A DNA stretch of 64,000 nucleotides. Origin: Acinetobacter genomosp. 15BJ (GTDB taxonomy: Bacteria > Pseudomonadota > Gammaproteobacteria > Pseudomonadales > Moraxellaceae). The position numbers were made by a program, and so were the translations under genes. The notes under the pieces were generated by a model. It saw only the letters and a program-made list of their open reading frames with translations. It did not search any database and had not been told where the DNA came from. Positions 44,725 to 53,853 of the stretch are shown here, one piece after another; the stretch's first letter is position 1; each line of letters starts with the position of its first letter. The DNA lies in contig NZ_KE007346.1 in assembly GCF_000400715.1 (NCBI RefSeq), positions 62,001 to 126,000 of the forward strand, given 5' to 3'.

Positions 44725-45222
44725 TTATGCCAGTTCGTCATCTTGCGGTCGAGGTGTTTTGTTGGAAGGTAATTGTTGTTCTTGATCCTTGCCCCGAATC
44801 ACAGAAGGGTAGTTCCATGAAGCAAATCGGACCACCAAAATCGCCACCGCTAAAATTAAAATGGAGCCAGTGGTAATCACCAAATCCATAGAAGCTTTAT
44901 GGTTATGCTGAATATCAGCAATCAACAGACGGGTGAGTGCAGTAATCGCGACATAAATCAAAAAGCGTACCGGCATGTGATTGGTCTTGAAATAAATCCC
45001 CACCATGGCGCCTAATTCTAAATAGATAAACAGCAGCAAGATGTCATCAATGGTGGCGTACTGTTTTACGGTCAGAATTTCAATCACGGTATGTACGGCT
45101 GACCATGCAATCATACAGCCGATAATAAATAAGGCTAAATAATGAAAAGCTTCAACAGCGTAGTGACCAAAGCGATCAAGTAGGCGAGGTAAGCCTTCAA
45201 GTTTCTCTCTTGAATTAGACAT
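44725..45222 (-). CDS. Phosphate-starvation-inducible PsiE-like membrane protein
   Basis: A 165-residue inner-membrane protein with four TM helices. The signature LLLFIYLELGAMVGIYFK and MPVRFLIYVAITALTRLLI blocks match the PsiE family. Its biochemical role is unknown. It starts about 120 bp downstream of the acyl-CoA dehydrogenase terminator and is probably a single-gene unit. Confidence 0.85.
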   Translation of the reverse strand: MSNSREKLEGLPRLLDRFGHYAVEAFHYLALFIIGCMIAWSAVHTVIEILTVKQYATIDDILLLFIYLELGAMVGIYFKTNHMPVRFLIYVAITALTRLLIADIQHNHKASMDLVITTGSILILAVAILVVRFASWNYPSVIRGKDQEQQLPSNKTPRPQDDELA

Positions 45223-45293
45223 AGCGATTTATATTCTCAACATGATCATTAGAATGTTATGCAAGTTTTATGCTGATTTTATTATAGCGATAA

Positions 45294-45329
45294 AAAAACT
45301 GCCTCAACCAAATGATTGAGGCAGTTTTT
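45294..45329 (-). terminator. Intrinsic terminator after the first acyl-CoA dehydrogenase gene
   Basis: AAAAACTGCCTCAA / TTGAGGCAGTTTTT stem with loop of about 8 nt, 15 bp past the stop codon on the minus strand. Confidence 0.85.
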
Positions 45330-45344
45330 AACATCACACCAAAA

Positions 45345-47126
45345 TTAAGCTTGGTTTGTGAAGTAATCTTCGCTGAAGTTCATGATCAAGTCAGAACCTG
45401 CTTTGATTTTCGCTAAACGTGCATCTAATTCAGGCAAAATACGGTCTACAAAGTATTGCGCTAATGCAATTTTGTTTTGGTAGAAATCACCCGACTTGTC
45501 TTTTGCAGCAGCCGCAATTTTTGCAAACATATAGGCGAAGCTGAGTAAGCCGACTGCATGTAAGTAGTCAACTGCAGCTGAGTTCGGGAAGTCAACATTT
45601 TCAGCTGCTTGCTCGATAATGAACTGCGTGATGGCTTCAATTTCAGTAGCAGCGTCTAAAGTTGCATCTTTAATGAAGTTTAAATCGGTGTCTAGATCAT
45701 TGGCGAAGTCACGGATTTCAGTGATGTACTCAGCAATGAATGCGCCGCCACATTTAATGGTTTTACGACCAATTAAATCTTGAGACTGAACACCGTTAGT
45801 CCCTTCGTAAATTTGAGCAATACGAAGATCACGGATACATTGTTCCATACCCCATTCACGGATATAACCGTGACCACCAAAGACCATTTGTGCATCTAAG
45901 GTTGCTTGGAAGGCTGTATCAGTGAGGTAAGCTTTTGCGATTGGTGTTAACAGTGCAACACGGTTGTTCGCTTGCTTCACAGCTTCTGCATCAGTCGAGA
46001 ACTTGGTGATATCCAGTTGTTGACCTACATAAACTGCAAATGCACGTGATGCTTCGTTATTCGCGCGTACGTTGAGCAACATACGACGTACATCACCATG
46101 AACTAAAATGCTGTCCGCTGGTTTATTTGGTGATTGAACACCTGCTGCGCTACGGCCTTGCAAACGGTCAGTCGCGTATTGTGCTGCATTTTGATAAGCA
46201 AATTCAGAAGCACCCAGACCTTGGATACCCATCGACAAACGTTCGTAGTTCATCATGACGAACATTGCAGCAAGACCTTCGTTTTCTTTACCAACAAGGT
46301 AGCCTTTAGCACCGTCAAAGTTCATCACGCAAGTAGCAGAGGCTTTGATCCCCATTTTGTGTTCGATTGAACCAGGGCCAACAGGATTGCGCTCGCCTAA
46401 AGAACCGTCTTCATTTAACAGGAACTTTGGAACAATGAATAAAGAAATACCACGTGAACCCGCAGGCGCATTAGGCGTCTTGGCAAGAACAAGATGAATG
46501 ATGTTTTCAGCTAGATCGTTATCACCACCGGTGATGAAGATTTTAGTACCCGTAATGTTATACGTACCATCTTCATTAGGTTCAGCTTTAGTTTTGATAA
46601 TACCTAAATCTGTACCTGCATGTGGTTCAGTTAAGCACATTGTGCCTGACCATTCGCCAGAGTAGATTTTAGGTAAATAAGTTTCTTTTTGCTCTTGTGA
46701 GGCATAGCTGTTTAAGGCCATACCAGCACCTACAGAAAGAAGTGGGTAGAGCATGAATGATGGATTCGTCGCGAATAACATTTCATCAGACAATACAGTC
46801 AGCATTTTTGGCATTGCCTGACCGCCCCATTCTTCATCAGCACCTAAGCCGATCCAACCGCCATCAGCGTATTGACGGAATGCTTCTTTGAAACCTGCTG
46901 GGGTGAAAACTTCGCCATTTTCCCAACGTGCACCTTCTTCATCACCCGTACGGTTTAACGGATGTGTCACGTTTTGGGCAAACTTCGCCATTTCTTCTAA
47001 AATTGCTTCAGCTGTTGCAGCATCTACATGAGCCAGTTTCTCATTAGACTGCCAAAATTGTTCTGCTTTAAATACATCATTTAAGATGAATTTCATGTCT
47101 GCTAAAGGAGCATTGTAAATTGGCAT
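45345..47126 (-). CDS. Long-form acyl-CoA dehydrogenase (FadE5/DmdC-like), copy 1
   Basis: A 593-residue flavoenzyme of the long acyl-CoA dehydrogenase group. N-terminal MPIYNAPLADMKFILNDVF is typical; the FAD/substrate block MCLTEPHAGTDLG, the ERLSMGIQGLGASE segment and GGHGYIREWGMEQ follow. The catalytic base is the Glu of IAQIYEGTNGVQ. A C-terminal extension is characteristic of this group. It oxidises acyl-CoA thioesters in beta-oxidation. A paralogue lies just upstream, with a terminator between, so the genes are separately transcribed. Confidence 0.9.
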   Translation of the reverse strand: MPIYNAPLADMKFILNDVFKAEQFWQSNEKLAHVDAATAEAILEEMAKFAQNVTHPLNRTGDEEGARWENGEVFTPAGFKEAFRQYADGGWIGLGADEEWGGQAMPKMLTVLSDEMLFATNPSFMLYPLLSVGAGMALNSYASQEQKETYLPKIYSGEWSGTMCLTEPHAGTDLGIIKTKAEPNEDGTYNITGTKIFITGGDNDLAENIIHLVLAKTPNAPAGSRGISLFIVPKFLLNEDGSLGERNPVGPGSIEHKMGIKASATCVMNFDGAKGYLVGKENEGLAAMFVMMNYERLSMGIQGLGASEFAYQNAAQYATDRLQGRSAAGVQSPNKPADSILVHGDVRRMLLNVRANNEASRAFAVYVGQQLDITKFSTDAEAVKQANNRVALLTPIAKAYLTDTAFQATLDAQMVFGGHGYIREWGMEQCIRDLRIAQIYEGTNGVQSQDLIGRKTIKCGGAFIAEYITEIRDFANDLDTDLNFIKDATLDAATEIEAITQFIIEQAAENVDFPNSAAVDYLHAVGLLSFAYMFAKIAAAAKDKSGDFYQNKIALAQYFVDRILPELDARLAKIKAGSDLIMNFSEDYFTNQA

Positions 47127-47220
47127 AATCGTTCCCTTCTACGCACAGTTTCATGTGCAAAGTGATCAAATAAAACGAACAAATAAATTGAATCGTATAA
47201 ATTTAGCATTGATTAAACAA

Positions 47221-47253
47221 AAAAAGGACGGTCAAAACTGACCAGTCCTTTTT
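47221..47253 (-). terminator. Intrinsic terminator between the two acyl-CoA dehydrogenase genes
   Basis: AAAAAGGAC...GTCCTTTTT outer stem with inner GGTCA/TGACC pairing and one unpaired base, downstream of the second dehydrogenase gene on the minus strand. Confidence 0.75.
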
Positions 47254-47288
47254 CTGTGATGAACGTTGCATCTCATTCTAAACTATGT

Positions 47289-49091
47289 TTAGAAAGCGAA
47301 GTGTTCCGCATCAAGTTCAAACAATGGCGCAACGCCAGTTGAAAGTACGTCTACATGCGAACGAACACGTGGCAAGATCTTCTTGAAGTAGAAGCGAGCG
47401 GTGGTCACTTTTGCATTGTAGAAGTCAACTTCAGTTGAGCCTTCAGCTAGTTTCTCTTGAGCAACAAGTGCCATACGTGCCCATAAGTAAGCAAGCGTTA
47501 CATAGCCAGAGAAGTATAAGTAGTCAACCGCAGCTGCACCAACTTCATCCGGGTTTTGCATTGCACGCATGCCAATTTGCATGGTGATGTCGCCCCATTC
47601 TTTGTTTGCAGCAGCCAATGGCGCAACGAACTCTTGCATTGCAGCATTGTCTTTGTTTGCTTCAACAAATTTATGGATGATCTTGGTGAAGTCTTTCAAC
47701 ATCGCACCTTGAGTTTGCAAGACTTTACGACCTAACAAGTCAAGTGCTTGAATCTCAGTGGTACCTTCGTATAAGCAAGCAATACGTGTATCACGTACGA
47801 TTTGTTCCATACCGTGTTCAGAGATGAAGCCGTGACCACCAAATACTTGTACGCCGTGCTTCGCAGATTCAGAACCCGTTTCAGTTAAGAATGCTTTTGC
47901 AATTGGTGTTAACAAAGACAAGATGTTGTCAGCAAACTTACGCTCTTCTTCAGTTTCGCCTTTTTCAACGATATCTGCATATTGAGCCAATAAGTAAACC
48001 AACGCACGACCACCTTCAGCAAATGATTTTTGCGTTAAAAGCATGTTACGAACAGCTGGATGAACAATAATTGGATCTGCTTCTTTTTCAGGTGCTTTAG
48101 GACCAGAAAGAGAACGCATTGCCAAACGATCTTTCGCATACGCTAAAGCGCCTTGGAAAGAAGATTCAGATGCAGATAAACCTTGAACCGCTGTACCAAT
48201 ACGTGCTGTGTTCATGAAGGTGAACATGCAGTTTAAGCCACGGTTTTCAGGTCCGATCAAGTAACCTTTTGCTTGGTCAAAGTTAATGACACACGTTGCG
48301 TTACCATGGATACCCATTTTGTGTTCGATTGAACCACAACGTACTGCATTACGCTCGCCAACTGAACCATCAGCATTGACGTGGAATTTAGGCACGATGA
48401 ATAAAGAGATCCCTTTAGTGCCTTTTGGCGCACCTGGTAAACGTGCAAGTACGATATGGATGATGTTGTCAGCCATGTCGTGTTCACCAGCAGAGATAAA
48501 GATTTTCTCGCCAGAGATTGCGTAGCTACCGTCAGCATTTGGTTCAGCTTTAGAACGGATAATACCGAGGTCAGAACCTGCATGAGATTCAGTTAAGCAC
48601 ATGGTACCTGTCCAAACACCTGAAACAAGGTTTGGCAAGTAAGTGTTCTTTTGCTCGTCAGAACCGTGATGTTCTAAAGTACGAACAGCACCGTGAGAAA
48701 GACCAGGGTACATGCCCCATGACCAGTTTGCAGTACCCACCATTTCAGAGATAGAGATCCCTAAAGAGTTTGGTAATGCTTGACCGCCAAATTCTTCATC
48801 AGCAGAAAGAGATGGGAAGCCAAGTTCGATATATTTTTGATACGCTTCTTTAAAGCCTGTAGGCGTTGTTACAACACCGTCATTCCAAGTACAACCTTCA
48901 CGGTCGCCGACTTGGTTTAAAGGAGAAAGTTCGTTTTCGCAGAAATCAGCCGCTGCTTCTAAATATTGATCAACCAATTCACGGCTTACAGTGTCTTGAA
49001 ATGCAGGAAGTTTCGCGTAATGTGCTTCAGCATTTAATAATTCGTGCAATACGAACTGCATATCACGTAAGGGTGCTTTGTATTGTGGCAT
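47289..49091 (-). CDS. Long-form acyl-CoA dehydrogenase (FadE5/DmdC-like), copy 2
   Basis: A 600-residue paralogue of the preceding enzyme. MPQYKAPLRDMQFVLHELL start; MCLTESHAGSDLGIIRSKA; TARIGTAVQGLSASE; GGHGFISEHGMEQIVRDTR; catalytic Glu in CLYEGTTEIQ. The copies are full length and share the same layout but differ throughout, so they probably act on different chain lengths. The ATG is followed by normal spacing, and the 5' region has no obvious operator. Confidence 0.9.
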   Translation of the reverse strand: MPQYKAPLRDMQFVLHELLNAEAHYAKLPAFQDTVSRELVDQYLEAAADFCENELSPLNQVGDREGCTWNDGVVTTPTGFKEAYQKYIELGFPSLSADEEFGGQALPNSLGISISEMVGTANWSWGMYPGLSHGAVRTLEHHGSDEQKNTYLPNLVSGVWTGTMCLTESHAGSDLGIIRSKAEPNADGSYAISGEKIFISAGEHDMADNIIHIVLARLPGAPKGTKGISLFIVPKFHVNADGSVGERNAVRCGSIEHKMGIHGNATCVINFDQAKGYLIGPENRGLNCMFTFMNTARIGTAVQGLSASESSFQGALAYAKDRLAMRSLSGPKAPEKEADPIIVHPAVRNMLLTQKSFAEGGRALVYLLAQYADIVEKGETEEERKFADNILSLLTPIAKAFLTETGSESAKHGVQVFGGHGFISEHGMEQIVRDTRIACLYEGTTEIQALDLLGRKVLQTQGAMLKDFTKIIHKFVEANKDNAAMQEFVAPLAAANKEWGDITMQIGMRAMQNPDEVGAAAVDYLYFSGYVTLAYLWARMALVAQEKLAEGSTEVDFYNAKVTTARFYFKKILPRVRSHVDVLSTGVAPLFELDAEHFAF

Positions 49092-49402
49092 AGCGGGTTC
49101 CTCAATACTGGTTAAACCAGAGTTATAATCTTAGTCAATGATAAATGTGCCCAACAGCACCATTTTGTACTGCTAATCGTGCAACAAGTTATAGTTCGGT
49201 ACAAGCTTTTGCAGGTCATTTCTTAGTGACTGTGAAGTCAAAGTTTATGGTTCAACCTGTTTAAGCGTTTAGATTGTAGGTGCTTTTTAGGCTTTTGAGT
49301 GAAACTGCAGCGGCAAAATCGTAAGCAGCTGTGTACTTAAAAATGAATATGCTTTGGCCATAAAAAAAGGCGCTTTAAAAGCGCCGATGAGGAACTGGGG
49401 GA
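49092..49402. other. Intergenic region between dehydrogenase and Spy-like genes
   Basis: About 310 bp without a gene. It holds the promoter of the acyl-CoA dehydrogenase gene, and at its right end the terminator of the Spy-like gene (49362-49385). Nothing else stands out. Confidence 0.5.
49362..49385 (-). terminator. Intrinsic terminator after the Spy-like lipoprotein gene
   Basis: GGCGCTTT / AAAGCGCC hairpin followed on the minus strand by a run of seven T. Confidence 0.8.
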
Positions 49403-49777
49403 TTAAGTAGTTGCGTTGGCTTGGCGTTTGAACTGTGATTTATCTGGGGTAAAACGAACTTCACAGGTGCCTTCAATTACACGCTTATTCCATTGAACAT
49501 TCACGCGTTCTCCGATACGCTTTCCTTGGCAGGCTTGCTCAATCTGGGCACGTTGTGCTTGATGTTCCTGACGCATTTGTTCGCGTTGCTCTAAGCGCTG
49601 TTCACGTTTGGCTTGCCATTCAGCACGTTGTTCTGGTGTAAGTGGTGCACGTTGCATATTATGGCGGTGATGGTCACGATCCATTGACTGTTCCGCTGGT
49701 GTGGTTGACTGACAGGCAGCCAAACCTAAAACAGAACCGAGTAGGGTGGTCATCAATACGATTTTTGTCTTGTTCAT
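49403..49777 (-). CDS. Spy/CpxP-like LTxxQ-type lipoprotein, divergent from baeS
   Basis: A 124-residue lipoprotein. The signal ends in the lipobox LAAC with C22, then a polar, highly charged helix: LTPEQRAEWQAKREQR and QREQMRQEHQAQRAQ, which carries the LTxxQ-like pattern of Spy, CpxP and ZraP periplasmic stress proteins. A short C-terminal beta part with a Cys pair (EQACQGK; EGTCEVRF) follows. The frame opens five codons earlier, but Met at 49777 starts a normal signal peptide. It is divergent from the BaeS-like kinase gene. In E. coli, spy is a BaeSR target, so co-regulation is likely. Confidence 0.6.
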   Translation of the reverse strand: MNKTKIVLMTTLLGSVLGLAACQSTTPAEQSMDRDHHRHNMQRAPLTPEQRAEWQAKREQRLEQREQMRQEHQAQRAQIEQACQGKRIGERVNVQWNKRVIEGTCEVRFTPDKSQFKRQANATT

Positions 49778-49908
49778 TGTTTTATCCAGCATGATCAGTT
49801 GTGATTCGATGGTTAAAGATTAGATAATAAAGATGAAGAAACAATGGAGAGTTTTTTTCGACCATGTTGGTTACAATCCACAAATAGAACACTATTGAGA
49901 ATCTGCTT

Positions 49909-51582
49909 TTGAATGTTCGCCGCGTGCCTTTAGCCTTACGCCTGTTTTTAACGGTATTACTGACTACCTTGTTGATCGCAACGATTAGCTTGGGGATTTT
50001 GCATTGGACAATGCAAAAGAACTTTGCACGTTATGTGGCCGATGTGGAAATGCAGAAGCTAGACCGATTGATTGCGAATTTAGGCAACGTCTATACGGTT
50101 TATCATGACTGGGGCAATGCAATTCAGGCGCAGATTCTGCAAATTGAAGGTACGGCAGCACCTGACGACTATGACCGTTTGTCTCAGTGGTGGTTGCGCC
50201 GTCAATACGATATTGCCTTACAACAACGTTATTTTAATGACCATACTTTACTCAGCCTATCTCCAACGCTGGCACAAAATAATGTCGAGATCAAAAATCG
50301 GCAGATATTTAATGATGAAGAGTTAAAAATCCTCAAACAAAATTTACCTTCGGAATATCAACCTTTTGAAGGCTTACGCTTTCCTTTAAGTCCACGTCAA
50401 TTCCGTTTAAAGACGGATAGCAAAGAAGATAAACAAGAAAGCAAACTGAATGCTGCACCTGTTGAACAGGGCAAAAAGCGCTTTGTCTCGATTCCTGATC
50501 GTTTAGGTTTGAGTTCACGATTATCTTTATACGATGAGAATCAGCAGTTTATTGTGGGTGAACCTGCAACGGACCAAATTTCGTTCCGCCCCATTGTGGT
50601 GGGCGAGAAGGTGGTGGGTTACCTCGGATTAAAGCCTGTACTGGATCAAGATGATGCTTCTAGTATCAATTTCTTTAGTAATCAAAAACGATATTTGCTA
50701 TTGGTCTATGCCTTAACAGTACTTTCAAGTTTGGTTGCGGCATTATTGATGGCGACTTATTTTAAGAAACCAATTCAACGTTTATTAAAAGCAACCTTGG
50801 AATTGACCCGTGGCAATTATCAACATCAAGTGATGATTAAGCGCAATGATGAGCTGGGTGACTTATCCAATCAACTCAATCATTTGGCTGATATTTTACA
50901 TCAGCATGAAGAATCTCGCCGTCAATGGGTATCCGATACGTCACATGAACTGAAAACACCTTTGGCGGTATTGCAGGCACAGATTGAAGCGATGCAGGAC
51001 GGGATTCGTAAGGCGACGCCTGAACACCTGAATGCCATGATGCGTCAGGTCAGTACGTTGAAGAAGTTAACCCAAGATCTCGCAGACCTAGCACAAGCCG
51101 ATGCACAACAGTTGAAATGCTATTTTGCTGAAGTCAATCCGTGGGATGTGGTACTACAAGAAGTTGAAAACTTTAGATCGACGTTTGAACAAAACCAGCT
51201 TGAAGTAACATTATCCGGCGAAGGGGCAACCTTATCTTTAGACCGTGATCGCTTTAAACAGATTATCGTCAATCTGTTAGGGAACTGTGTTCGTTACACC
51301 GAACAAGGTGGAAAAATACAGATTCACACTCAACAAGATGAACAACAATGGATAATGTATGTAGATGATAGTCCATTGGGCGTAAATGATGAGCAATTGG
51401 CACGTTTAGGTGAGCGCTTCTATCGTGTCGATGATTCGCGTACACGCAGTACGGGTGGTACAGGTCTAGGTTTGGCCTTGTCGTGTAAGTTGGCACAAGC
51501 TTTAGGTGGTTCACTGACTTTCGATCATTCACCCTTAGGTGGATTACGTTGTGTCCTGACTTTCCCAAAATCAATTCAATAA
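49909..51582 (+). CDS. baeS: Envelope stress sensor histidine kinase, BaeS-like
   Basis: A 557-residue inner-membrane kinase. TM1 at about 9-31, a periplasmic sensor domain, TM2 at about 262-284, HAMP, HisKA with H346 in SDTSHELKTPL, and HATPase_c with NLLGNCVRYTEQGG and GGTGLGLALS. It starts with TTG at 49909; no ATG is available before TM1. The response regulator gene follows by 45 bp from the chosen start. In Acinetobacter, BaeSR responds to envelope stress and controls efflux pumps. Symbol assigned from overall similarity to that pair. Confidence 0.85.
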   Translation: MNVRRVPLALRLFLTVLLTTLLIATISLGILHWTMQKNFARYVADVEMQKLDRLIANLGNVYTVYHDWGNAIQAQILQIEGTAAPDDYDRLSQWWLRRQYDIALQQRYFNDHTLLSLSPTLAQNNVEIKNRQIFNDEELKILKQNLPSEYQPFEGLRFPLSPRQFRLKTDSKEDKQESKLNAAPVEQGKKRFVSIPDRLGLSSRLSLYDENQQFIVGEPATDQISFRPIVVGEKVVGYLGLKPVLDQDDASSINFFSNQKRYLLLVYALTVLSSLVAALLMATYFKKPIQRLLKATLELTRGNYQHQVMIKRNDELGDLSNQLNHLADILHQHEESRRQWVSDTSHELKTPLAVLQAQIEAMQDGIRKATPEHLNAMMRQVSTLKKLTQDLADLAQADAQQLKCYFAEVNPWDVVLQEVENFRSTFEQNQLEVTLSGEGATLSLDRDRFKQIIVNLLGNCVRYTEQGGKIQIHTQQDEQQWIMYVDDSPLGVNDEQLARLGERFYRVDDSRTRSTGGTGLGLALSCKLAQALGGSLTFDHSPLGGLRCVLTFPKSIQ

Positions 51583-51627
51583 CTTTTAGATCCTCTTGTA
51601 TTGAGGATGATGGATAGGATGAAAACC

Positions 51628-52314
51628 ATGAAACATATTATGTTGGTTGAAGATGAGGTTGAACTCGCACAGTTGGTTCGTGATTATTTAGAAGCTGCTG
51701 GTTTTGAAGTCAGTATGTTTCATGATGGTCAGGATGCTTATACCCAGTTTCAACAACGTAAACCGAGTTTGATGATTTTGGACTTGATGGTGCCACGCAT
51801 GGATGGCTTGACCATTTGCCGTAAGGTTCGTGAACAGTCTGATCTACCGATTATTATGGTCACGGCTCGTACTGAGGAAATTGACCGGGTTTTAGGTTTG
51901 AATATGGGTGCAGATGATTATATCTGTAAGCCATTCAGTCCAAAAGAATTAGTGGCCCGTGTACAAGCGGTGTTGCGTCGTTTAGAGCGTAAAGCAGAGC
52001 CTGAGCAAAACGATTTATTCCGTATTGATAAAGCGCAGCAACGTATTTGGTATCAACAAAAAGCACTGACTTTGACCCCTACTGAGTTCCGGTTATTAGA
52101 GTTGTTCTTGGAGCACTTGGGTCAGGTTTATTCTCGTGCTCAGCTACTTGACCATATTAACCCGGATAGTTTCGATGTAGCCGATCGTGTAATCGACAGC
52201 CATATTAAAAACCTGCGCCGTAAGATTTCAGAGGCGGCGGATACCGGTAATCGTCATGAATGGATTCAGGCGGTGTATGGAGTGGGTTATCGCTTTGAAT
52301 ATCCAGATGAGTAA
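51628..52314 (+). CDS. baeR: Response regulator BaeR-like (OmpR family)
   Basis: A 228-residue OmpR/PhoB-type regulator. Receiver domain with acidic pocket VEDEVE, phosphorylation site D52 (LMILDLMVPRMDG), T in VTART, K in CKPFSPKEL; winged-helix output domain with LTPTEFRLLELFLEH and RVIDSHIKNLRRKI. Several in-frame Met codons precede the chosen one; MKHIMLVEDE has AGGA 8-9 nt upstream and matches relatives. It is co-transcribed with baeS and ends before a terminator at 52321. Confidence 0.9.
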   Translation: MKHIMLVEDEVELAQLVRDYLEAAGFEVSMFHDGQDAYTQFQQRKPSLMILDLMVPRMDGLTICRKVREQSDLPIIMVTARTEEIDRVLGLNMGADDYICKPFSPKELVARVQAVLRRLERKAEPEQNDLFRIDKAQQRIWYQQKALTLTPTEFRLLELFLEHLGQVYSRAQLLDHINPDSFDVADRVIDSHIKNLRRKISEAADTGNRHEWIQAVYGVGYRFEYPDE

Positions 52315-52320
52315 AATATT

Positions 52321-52351
52321 AAAAGCCCTTTATTTATAAAGGGCTTTTTTT
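52321..52351 (+). terminator. Intrinsic terminator after baeR
   Basis: AAAAGCCCTTTAT / ATAAAGGGCTTTT stem with a short loop and T-run, 7 bp past the stop codon. Confidence 0.88.
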
Positions 52352-52477
52352 GTTAAATAAAAAATTGTCATTATAAATATAAATAGCTATTATTCTTCGC
52401 AAAGCCTATATATGGGTTTTTAAAATCCTAAATTTAAAACAGTTTAGATAATAAGTTTATTATAAAAGGGGTCTCCA

Positions 52478-53833
52478 ATGTTTAAAAAGACATTTTTAGC
52501 TTTCGCTTGTTCTACAGTTTTAGTTGCTTGTGGAGGTGGTGGCGGCAGCTCATCAAATAATACCGATAATGGTAATCCAGTTGCACCTGTTTCAGATTTA
52601 GATAAAGCAAAACAGCTGATTGATACAACCAATAGCATTGTTGCTTATTTTGATAGTTTTGATAGTTTGCAATCTCAATATCAACCAACTTTTGATGCAG
52701 TTAACGATGCTGGGAAGGATATTGGCAATGCAGCAGGGCTGGTGCTCACACTTGCTACATTAGCCTATAATGATGCTCAAGGATCAAATAAGACCTATAA
52801 TGCAGCACAATTGCAGACTTTACTTGATAATGATGATTATATTGACTATCAATTAACGGATAGTACATTTGCTGTGACAGTAAATGCATCATCCGTGACA
52901 GTTTCAGGTAGTGCAAAAGCAAAATATTGGACAAATACGATTTGGGATTTTAAAACCAATACAGTGAAAGATATTTTTGATGAGGGGGCTCAAGTTACGG
53001 TTAATGCTGTGAAACTAGAGGCACCTTATACAGCTGTAACGGATAAATATAATTTTAAAATCGTTGCTGGTGGAAAAATCCTAACCAAGAATGATGCAAA
53101 TAAAAAAGATGCTTCTTTAGAGTTTAAGAGTGATAGTACAGCACAAGCCATTTATAGTACTGCTGCATTACTAGAGAACCGTGGCGATTCACGTCCTGAG
53201 ACTGCGGAACTTAAGTTCTCAAATGTTGTATTGAAAACAACAGATGCAGAAATTGAATTAACCGAGCTGGCAAGCAAAGCTAAAAAAGTTCAATTCAAAG
53301 ACGGTAATAATTTGGGGACAGAGATCATTCCAACTGAACTTACTTTGAAAGGTAAGGCGATTAGCGGTTCGGAAAGTCTAAATTTAGATGCAAGTATCAA
53401 AATAAATAACGATTTAACCAAAACAATTGATATCACAAATGGTGAATCTGCTGCATCCTTTATTAATGCAGACTTAGTAATAAAACTATCAGGTAGTGTT
53501 AAAGGTGGCGCTAATGCGATCAAGCCATTTAATATGGATTTATCTGCTAAACGCAGTGATTATCAAAAAGGGAATGCAAATATTAAAATCGCAGTTGATA
53601 AAAATGCTTTAAATGTAGATGTTAAAACAGACAATCTAGTTGCTGAAAAGCCAACTATTGCTGCAAAAGTATCTCATGCTAATGGTGCATTTGTAGATAT
53701 TGCAAATGTAGATCAGTTTACTTCAGCTGATATTAAAGTTGGCAATACCAAGTATGGAACAATCAATAAGGTTTCTAGAAGTGTTTATTCTGCCACCTTT
53801 ACTGATAACACCACCAAAGCCATTGCACCATAA
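52478..53833 (+). CDS. Large glycine-leader lipoprotein of unknown function
   Basis: A 451-residue lipoprotein. The signal ends LVAC, giving acylated C18, directly followed by GGGGGSSSNN, a flexible surface-anchor-like linker. The body is rich in Lys, Asp, Ala, Thr and Val and alternates like a beta-sandwich or beta-solenoid (EIELTELASKAKKVQFKDG; ISGSESLNLDASIKINN). No family recognised. It has a good ribosome-binding site (AAGGGG). The next gene, coding for a probable barrel, starts 20 bp downstream, so the pair may work together at the outer membrane. Confidence 0.65.
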   Translation: MFKKTFLAFACSTVLVACGGGGGSSSNNTDNGNPVAPVSDLDKAKQLIDTTNSIVAYFDSFDSLQSQYQPTFDAVNDAGKDIGNAAGLVLTLATLAYNDAQGSNKTYNAAQLQTLLDNDDYIDYQLTDSTFAVTVNASSVTVSGSAKAKYWTNTIWDFKTNTVKDIFDEGAQVTVNAVKLEAPYTAVTDKYNFKIVAGGKILTKNDANKKDASLEFKSDSTAQAIYSTAALLENRGDSRPETAELKFSNVVLKTTDAEIELTELASKAKKVQFKDGNNLGTEIIPTELTLKGKAISGSESLNLDASIKINNDLTKTIDITNGESAASFINADLVIKLSGSVKGGANAIKPFNMDLSAKRSDYQKGNANIKIAVDKNALNVDVKTDNLVAEKPTIAAKVSHANGAFVDIANVDQFTSADIKVGNTKYGTINKVSRSVYSATFTDNTTKAIAP

Positions 53834-53853
53834 TCATGAAAGGAGAGGGGTGC

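Noticed and set aside
44355..44876. 173-codon open frame overlapping the second rcnB-like gene and running into the psiE-like gene
   Set aside because: Out of frame with a clear signal-peptide protein; Met/Ile-rich repeats are the frame-shifted image of the Arg-Tyr-Asp repeats.
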